The notes under the pieces: model-generated | Databases searched by the model: none | Seen by the model: the letters and a program-made list of their open reading frames with translations, nothing else | What the model was told of the DNA's origin: nothing | Assembly: GCA_021839095.1 (NCBI GenBank) | Contig: JAKCBU010000120.1 | Location: 1-5,072, forward strand | DNA: 5,072 nucleotides | Direction: 5' to 3' | Origin: Pseudomonadota bacterium | GTDB taxonomy: Bacteria > Pseudomonadota > Gammaproteobacteria > Acidithiobacillales > Acidithiobacillaceae | Program-made: the position numbers and the translations under genes | Part shown: in pieces, positions 1 through 5,072 of the stretch | Layout of the letters: each line of letters starts with the position of its first letter | Position numbering within the stretch: position 1 is the stretch's first letter

Positions 1-171
1 TAGGGCGTTAACAGCATAATTCATGAGCGTGCCCGTTGCGGCGACACCGATTTCGTTATTGGCGGCGAGGATAGGATTGGTAAAAGTCGCGGCTTGCGCC
101 ATGTCCGATCCGGCAATGAAGCAACAGACGGTAAGACATCTCAAAAGTACGGGGTGAACAGGACGTTGCAT
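1..171 (-). CDS. Exported protein of unknown function, N-terminal part only (runs off left edge)
   Basis: The ATG at 171-169 opens a frame of 57 codons with no stop up to the left edge, so only the N-terminus is visible. It begins MQRPVHPVLLRCLTVCCFIA and continues to an AQA|A junction at residues 25-28. This is a Sec signal peptide (basic start with R3 and R11, hydrophobic core, signal peptidase I site) and predicts export to the periplasm or beyond. The visible mature start is Ala/Asn-rich (ATFTNPILAANNEIG...) and matches no family I recognise. The start is well supported by a strong Shine-Dalgarno AAGGAG 8 nt upstream. It lies 76 nt downstream of the stop of the larger minus-strand secreted protein, in the same direction, so the two are probably cotranscribed. 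It lacks a lipobox, so it is not obviously a lipoprotein. Function is unknown. Confidence 0.72.
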   Translation of the reverse strand, partial: MQRPVHPVLLRCLTVCCFIAGSDMAQAATFTNPILAANNEIGVAATGTLMNYAVNAL

Positions 172-179
172 GACAAAAA

Positions 180-185
180 CTCCTT
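180..185 (-). promoter_or_regulatory. Shine-Dalgarno site of the left-edge exported protein
   Basis: CTCCTT on the plus strand reads AAGGAG on the minus strand, a perfect match to the anti-SD core, 8 nt before the ATG at 171. It fixes the start of the partial gene, whose frame is too short within the window to be judged by length alone. Confidence 0.75.
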
Positions 186-247
186 GGCGCATGGGCTCGT
201 GATAACAAAGGATATTTGAAGATAGACGAAGCGCGGGCCGCGTGCGC

Positions 248-1756
248 CTATTGGAAGGCGTTCAGCAGATTGGATACATTGTTGGCCAGATTGTCCACAT
301 TACCGATCGCGTTGCTGGCGTGATCAATGGTTCCGGTCACCGATGGCACGTTCGGCGCGGCGGTGGTTGATGGGGGTGTTGCCGTCCCATTGGGCACACA
401 CCGGTAACCCGGCGGGCAGCCGGGCGCAGTCTGGGCGGGGACGGGTTGCAGCGCGGCAAGTGGTGTCGGATTGCCGGTAGCGGAAGCCCGTGCGCTCATC
501 GTTCGGTGGGTGGGCAGGGTCAATGTTTGCGGGATAAACGCGATACTTTGCGCGCCGACGGGGGCCGGCATACTGCGAATCCATCCGCCTTCCGGGCCGT
601 ACACGAAGATACGGTGGTCAGTCAGCATGTACAGATGCCCGTTGGCCGGGTTGGCGGCAACCACCGGGTAGATGGCCGAATAGTTGACCCCGAAGAGGCC
701 TGGGAATGATGCGGATAGGGACGCCGGCGTGCCGTCAGGGTGGAATGCGGCAAACCGGGGGTCAGTGTGTCCCTGGTAACTGTGGCCCGCCAAGACATAG
801 ACGAGACGGTTCCAGGGGTTGAAAATCACATCCTGGACGGATCTGGCCGCCGGCCATACCGCCGTTTGCGTACCGGCGGCATTAAAGACATGGACGCGAT
901 CCATCGGCGCGCCAAAGGCCGCCTCGTCGTTTCCCGCGAAGATTTCTCCGGTTACCGGATCGACGCTCATGCCGTTGATCGTCCCCCGCCACGCGAATGG
1001 TGCGCTACCGCCATCCCCCGGCAATGTTTCCGGACCGCCATTGTCGGAAAACACCGCAGTGTCGCTGCCGCCACCACGAGAAAAAACCAATCGCCCTTGC
1101 CCCATCCAGGCGATAAAAGTGGGCGCAACCGCGGACATGGTAGGTATGGGGAATGGCACGGACAACGGTTGCCCCAGCGTCGTCGTCACGATCACGTGAC
1201 CGCTTTTGGTGACGGTATAAAGGGCTTGGCGAGCGGGATCGTAGGCCATACCGTAGGGCACATACGGCACGATAAATTGTGCGGAGAGCGCCTGTGAGGC
1301 ACGGATCAGCGGATGTCCCTGGGGTGACTCGACCACCACGCCGGGGTGAGTACCTCCATCCTGCAGTCCGGTGCCTATGTAGAGGGCATCGACGGCCAGC
1401 CGTAATGTCACCGCGGTGGCATGTGCGCCGCTCCCGACCCGTAGTGCGAGGGGGAATAGTCCTGGTGCGAGTGTGGATGGACAGGTGATGCGAATGGGCA
1501 GCGCGCCCTTCCGCGGCAGCGCCGCCGTCGCCGTCACTCCGGCTGGCCCCTGACGCACGGATACCGGGGGAATGCCGGTCGACTTGCCGGACCAGGCCAG
1601 GGAAATCGTTCGGGTCTGCGTACTGCCTGCGGGGATGGCGATGACGGTGCCATCCGCTGTATAAAGCGGGGTTGCCAGAGCCATGGGCGATAAAATAACC
1701 ATTCTGGAGAGGACCACCATCAAAACGCACAGAGACCGGTTCACCAGCACACACAT
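248..1756 (-). CDS. Secreted beta-propeller-like protein with Ig-like N-terminal domain and C-terminal heptad tail
   Basis: A 502-residue exported protein of unknown function. Residues 1-28 form a Sec signal peptide (R7, R18, Leu/Val/Met-rich core, cleavage after A26-L27-A28). Residues 30-122 are beta-rich with Gly/Pro turns and resemble an Ig-like or NEW3-like fold. Residues 165-410 contain recurring blade-like units such as GMAYDPARQALYTV, GMSVDPVTGEIFAG, VIFNPWNRLVYVLAG, VVAANPANGHLYMLT and SIAFIP. This is the pattern of NHL/YncE-type beta-propellers. A Pro/Thr/Ala/Ser-rich linker follows (about 411-472) with a CPPGYRC element at 447-453, then an Asn-rich amphipathic tail to residue 502. 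The frame is open a further 26 codons upstream, but I chose the ATG at 1756 because GGGAGG stands 6 nt before it and the signal peptide starts there. It is divergent from tadA and probably heads an operon with the left-edge gene. An adhesin or surface-binding role is inference from architecture and neighbours. No catalytic motif is visible. Confidence 0.8.
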   Translation of the reverse strand: MCVLVNRSLCVLMVVLSRMVILSPMALATPLYTADGTVIAIPAGSTQTRTISLAWSGKSTGIPPVSVRQGPAGVTATAALPRKGALPIRITCPSTLAPGLFPLALRVGSGAHATAVTLRLAVDALYIGTGLQDGGTHPGVVVESPQGHPLIRASQALSAQFIVPYVPYGMAYDPARQALYTVTKSGHVIVTTTLGQPLSVPFPIPTMSAVAPTFIAWMGQGRLVFSRGGGSDTAVFSDNGGPETLPGDGGSAPFAWRGTINGMSVDPVTGEIFAGNDEAAFGAPMDRVHVFNAAGTQTAVWPAARSVQDVIFNPWNRLVYVLAGHSYQGHTDPRFAAFHPDGTPASLSASFPGLFGVNYSAIYPVVAANPANGHLYMLTDHRIFVYGPEGGWIRSMPAPVGAQSIAFIPQTLTLPTHRTMSARASATGNPTPLAALQPVPAQTAPGCPPGYRCVPNGTATPPSTTAAPNVPSVTGTIDHASNAIGNVDNLANNVSNLLNAFQ

Positions 1757-1762
1757 AAGCTG

Positions 1763-1768
1763 CCTCCC
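1763..1768 (-). promoter_or_regulatory. Shine-Dalgarno site that decides the start of the secreted propeller protein
   Basis: CCTCCC on the plus strand reads GGGAGG on the minus strand, 6 nt before the ATG at 1756. The longer reading from 1834 would put 26 polar or basic residues ahead of the signal peptide and has no such site, so this SD settles the start. Confidence 0.75.
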
Positions 1769-1834
1769 ACATGAAGATTTGTACCGCCCATGACCAATGG
1801 CCGGAAAATACCTGCTTCTCCGTCCGGAATCCAT

Positions 1835-1847
1835 CCGGTTACCGGTT
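1835..1847. repeat. CCGGTT tandem repeat / short palindrome in the divergent region
   Basis: CCGGTT occurs twice in direct orientation separated by one A (1835-1840 and 1842-1847). The same bases also form the odd-centred palindrome CCGGT-T-ACCGG (1835-1845). A further TCCGG lies at 1823-1827. The placement between divergent genes is what an operator would show, but the arms are only 5 bp and the identical 11-mer recurs inside the neighbouring coding sequence, so a chance origin is quite possible. Confidence 0.2.
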
Positions 1848-1881
1848 TTTCTGCATAAATTTAAAGCGTGAAAATCCTGTA

Positions 1882-1911
1882 TTGACGGCAGCCGCCACGC
1901 TGCTCCAAAAT
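1882..1911 (+). promoter_or_regulatory. Candidate sigma70 promoter of the tad operon
   Basis: TTGACG at 1882-1887 matches the -35 consensus at 5 of 6 positions. CAAAAT at 1906-1911 matches the -10 consensus at 4 of 6, with an 18 bp spacer. Transcription would begin near 1918, leaving a leader of about 20 nt before the ATG at 1939. It lies at the edge of the AT-rich patch. It also falls inside the longest possible reading of the tadA frame, which supports the shorter start. This was judged by eye only. Confidence 0.4.
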
Positions 1912-1928
1912 GCCGGACAAAAGGCCGC

Positions 1929-1935
1929 GGGGAAG
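1929..1935 (+). promoter_or_regulatory. Purine-rich ribosome binding site before tadA start at 1939
   Basis: GGGGAAG ends 3 nt before the ATG at 1939; its GGGGA core is 5 nt away. The alternative ATG at 1771 is preceded by CTGCCTCCCAC, which has no Shine-Dalgarno character on the plus strand because it is the opposite gene's ribosome site. The match is moderate, but it is the better of the two. Confidence 0.45.
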
Positions 1936-1938
1936 CGC

Positions 1939-3590
<1,652 letters not shown>

Positions 3591-3594
<4 letters not shown>

Positions 3595-3611
3595 GGCGCC
3601 TGTCGTCATGA
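3591..3611 (+). other. Six-codon mini-ORF bridging tadA stop and tadB start (possible coupling element)
   Basis: ATG AGG CGC CTG TCG TCA TGA (MRRLSS). Its ATG overlaps the tadA stop in an ATGA (3591-3594), and its stop overlaps the tadB start in a second ATGA (3608-3611). A ribosome ending tadA could restart here and deliver itself exactly to the tadB start. The geometry is seen directly; translation of it is inference and could be coincidence. Confidence 0.3.
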
Positions 3612-4456
3612 GCACTCTCCTGCTGGTCCTGATTACGGGGGTCAGCGCAACGGTGCTGTTTTTCCTCCTGCTCCTGGGGCTGCGCAGCGGAGCGCTTTGG
3701 CAGAAACGCCAGGTGGAGGAAGTCGCGCAGCAGACGCTGGTGGACTTGTTCATCTTCATCGACGCCCGGCGGCTTACGCTGATGAGCCTGGTGGTGTTCG
3801 TTCTGCTGCCCATATTCACCTGGCTGCTAACCGGCAGCCCGTTTTTGGTTTTTCTCGCGGCGGTCGCGGCGCTCTTCCTGCCACGCGCCTGGGTGGTCTG
3901 GTTGCGTCGCAGGCGGCTGAAACAATTCGTGCGCCAGATGCCGGATGGTCTGTTGATGCTCGCCTCCAGTCTGCGCGCCGGGATGGGTCTGGGCAGCGCC
4001 CTGGAAGTGCTGGCGAAAGAGCAACCCGCCCCGTTTTCCCAGGAGATCGCCCTGCTGCTGCGCACGCAGCGCATGGGCGTTTCCTTTGAGAACGCGCTGG
4101 CCAAGCTGGAGGGTCGCCTGCCGGTCGAAGAATTTCAACTCTTCACCGCCGCGCTGCGTATCGCCCGGTCGGTGGGCGGCAATTTGTCCGAAACCCTGGA
4201 AACGCTCGCCCACACGCTGGCCCGGAAAGCGGAGGTGGAAGGCAAGATCGCGTCGCTGACCGCGCAGGGCCGGATCCAGGCATGGGTCATGACGGGTCTG
4301 CCCATTGGCCTCATCCTGGTGTTGCGCATGCTGGAACCCGGACCCATGTCCCTGCTTTTTCACAGCATGCTGGGTTGGGCGGTGCTGGCCGTGATCGCGC
4401 TGATGGAATTCGCGGGATTCTTTTTTATCCGCCGTATCGTGCGCATCGAGATCTGA
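3608..4456 (+). CDS. tadB: TadB, inner-membrane platform protein of the Tad pilus system
   Basis: A 282-residue polytopic membrane protein with a T2SSF (GspF-like) domain. TadB pairs with TadC to form the inner-membrane platform on which the TadA ATPase acts. Hydrophobic segments lie at about 4-25, 58-75 and 79-98, then a cytoplasmic helical domain at about 100-224 typical of T2SSF, and two terminal membrane segments at about 226-242 and 253-274. The basic stretch R100-R103 marks the cytoplasmic side. The family signature is visible in FVRQMPDGLLMLASSLRAG (107-125) followed by GLGSALEVLA, and later in ALRIARSVGGNLSETLETLA. Length is usual for the family. It begins 13 nt after the tadA stop. 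GAGG at 3593-3596 is its only Shine-Dalgarno candidate and is rather distant (11 nt), so translational coupling to tadA is likely. No damage is visible. Confidence 0.92.
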   Translation: MSTLLLVLITGVSATVLFFLLLLGLRSGALWQKRQVEEVAQQTLVDLFIFIDARRLTLMSLVVFVLLPIFTWLLTGSPFLVFLAAVAALFLPRAWVVWLRRRRLKQFVRQMPDGLLMLASSLRAGMGLGSALEVLAKEQPAPFSQEIALLLRTQRMGVSFENALAKLEGRLPVEEFQLFTAALRIARSVGGNLSETLETLAHTLARKAEVEGKIASLTAQGRIQAWVMTGLPIGLILVLRMLEPGPMSLLFHSMLGWAVLAVIALMEFAGFFFIRRIVRIEI

Positions 4457-4457
4457 C

Positions 4458-5072
4458 ATGCAACCCCTCCTGCCCACCGGATTGCTCTGGTCCGCCGTGC
4501 TGGCGGCGGGGCTCGTGGTCACCCTGGTGATCGTGGCCATCGGTATTTTCTGGCAGCGCGTACCGTCGGACGAACGGGCTTATTACGATCGTCTGCCGCC
4601 ACTCCTGCGTGTGCTGTGGCCCTTGGTGCGCACCCTGGCCTTCCTGGTCACCGCCCGCTTTTCCCCTGCCCGGTTGGAAAAAACACATCGTCGGCTGGCC
4701 TCGGCTTCGGCGCTGTTCCTCATGACGCCGGAGGATTACCTGGCCCTGCAGATCGTCGCGGCGCTGCTCGCTGGCCTGCTGGCCCTGGTATCGGCCCTGG
4801 TGTTGCACCTGTCGATTGGGTCGCCGACCGGGGCGGGTCTGGTGTTCGGTGCGTTGCTGCCGCTGCTGTGGCTCCGCGAGCGGAGATTGCGACGCAACCG
4901 CGAGATCCTGCGCATGTTGCCCATCTACCTCGACTACCTGACCCTCGCGGTGGAAGCGGGTCTCAATTTCACCAGCGCGCTCGGTCAGGCCATCGACAAT
5001 GGACCGGCGGGCATGCTCCGCCAGGAATTGGGTCTGGTGCAGCGGGACATCAAAGCCGGGTTGCCGCGCAGC
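4458..5072 (+). CDS. tadC: TadC, inner-membrane platform protein of the Tad pilus system (C-terminus beyond window)
   Basis: The frame is open from the ATG at 4458 to the right edge (205 codons, no stop), so about the first two thirds of a TadC is present. It begins MQPLLPTGLLWSAVLAAGLV. Membrane segments are seen at about 9-32 and in the hairpin 97-118 / 125-139, followed by a basic stretch (RERRLRR, 140-146). The T2SSF cytoplasmic domain then starts with MLPIYLDYLTLAVEAGLNFT (153-172), a strongly TadC-like signature, and continues through GPAGMLRQEL and IKAGLPRS. The N-terminal half also has the usual amphipathic stretch LPPLLRVLWPLVR (46-58). TadC complements TadB in the GspF-like platform. 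It starts 1 nt after the tadB stop with no clear Shine-Dalgarno site (only a weak GAGA about 6 nt away), so it is probably translated by ribosomes leaving tadB. Confidence 0.9.
   Translation, partial: MQPLLPTGLLWSAVLAAGLVVTLVIVAIGIFWQRVPSDERAYYDRLPPLLRVLWPLVRTLAFLVTARFSPARLEKTHRRLASASALFLMTPEDYLALQIVAALLAGLLALVSALVLHLSIGSPTGAGLVFGALLPLLWLRERRLRRNREILRMLPIYLDYLTLAVEAGLNFTSALGQAIDNGPAGMLRQELGLVQRDIKAGLPRS

Larger units (their letters stand above)
1757..1938. promoter_or_regulatory. Divergent control region between the secreted-protein genes and the tad operon
   Basis: This 182 bp interval separates the two divergent start codons once both are placed by their Shine-Dalgarno sites. It must hold the control signals of both units unless promoters lie further inside the genes. 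Its centre (about 1844-1882) is an AT-rich patch with runs such as GGTTTTTCTG and CATAAATTTAAAG, clearly poorer in GC than the flanking genes, as expected of a promoter region. A plausible plus-strand sigma70 promoter and a CCGGTT repeat lie in it and are listed separately. For the minus strand I found only weak -10-like hexamers without a paired -35, so I do not place that promoter. Confidence 0.55.

Noticed and set aside
231..247. GC-rich inverted repeat CGCGG-G-CCGCG just after the propeller gene stop, as a possible terminator
   Set aside because: The centre is one base, so the real stem would be about 3-4 bp, and no T-run follows on the minus strand. It also sits between two co-oriented genes likely to be cotranscribed.
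948..958. CCGGTTACCGG, an exact copy of the intergenic palindrome, inside the propeller gene
   Set aside because: It encodes an ordinary D-P-V-T-G turn in a propeller blade and is probably a chance match. It lowers my confidence in the intergenic copy as an operator.
740..1297. Plus-strand open frame of 185 codons (and a 126-codon one at 819-1199) opposite the propeller gene
   Set aside because: It lies wholly antisense to a gene with a signal peptide, ribosome site and domain structure. Its translation is rich in Arg/His/Gly with no recognisable domain, typical of a frame shadow in GC-rich DNA.
1005..1772. Minus-strand open frame of 255 codons overlapping the propeller gene in another frame
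   Set aside because: Same strand, shifted frame. The translation is dominated by Arg, Gly, His and Pro, with no signal peptide or blade pattern. The frame of 248-1756 has all the protein-like features.
1757..1890. A sigma70 promoter for the minus-strand operon
   Set aside because: Several -10-like words (TATTTT at 1810-1805, TTAAAT at 1863-1858) were tried, but none has a reasonable -35 at 16-18 bp. A promoter is expected here but I cannot place it.
3827..4540. Minus-strand open frame of 237 codons antisense to tadB and the start of tadC
   Set aside because: Gln/His/Arg/Gly-rich translation without domain signs; it is explained by codon use of the plus-strand genes.

Overview
The window is part of a moderately GC-rich bacterial chromosome or large mobile element. 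It contains the inner-membrane motor module of a Tad (tight adherence, Flp-type) pilus or type II secretion-like system. The FHA-CpaF ATPase, the base composition and the Sec signal peptides suggest a proteobacterium, probably beta, gamma or an Acidithiobacillus-like relative. No taxonomic marker is present, so this is only a guess.

Layout. The left third (1-1756) is on the minus strand. It holds the start of a gene running off the left edge (signal peptide plus 30 mature residues) and, 76 nt upstream of it, a complete secreted protein of 502 residues. That protein has a signal peptide, a probable Ig-like beta domain, a beta-propeller-like middle, a Pro/Thr/Ala linker with a CPPGYRC element, and a short C-terminal heptad-repeat tail. 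A divergent control region of about 180 bp (1757-1938) follows. The right two thirds (1939-5072) are on the plus strand and carry tadA/cpaF (with an N-terminal FHA domain), tadB, and the first 205 codons of tadC, which runs off the right edge. The three genes are packed with gaps of 13 nt and 1 nt, so they form one transcription unit.

How they work together. TadA is the cytoplasmic hexameric ATPase, and TadB and TadC are the paired GspF-like membrane platform proteins that turn its motion into pilus assembly. The FHA domain suggests that phosphothreonine signalling or a partner protein controls the motor. The divergent minus-strand genes encode exported proteins of unknown function. Their position beside the motor operon makes a surface or adhesive role plausible but unproven. 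No pilin, prepilin peptidase, secretin or TadZ gene lies in the window, and none lies directly upstream of tadA. Every base interval over 300 nt is occupied by a gene. No tRNA, rRNA, insertion sequence or CRISPR array was seen.
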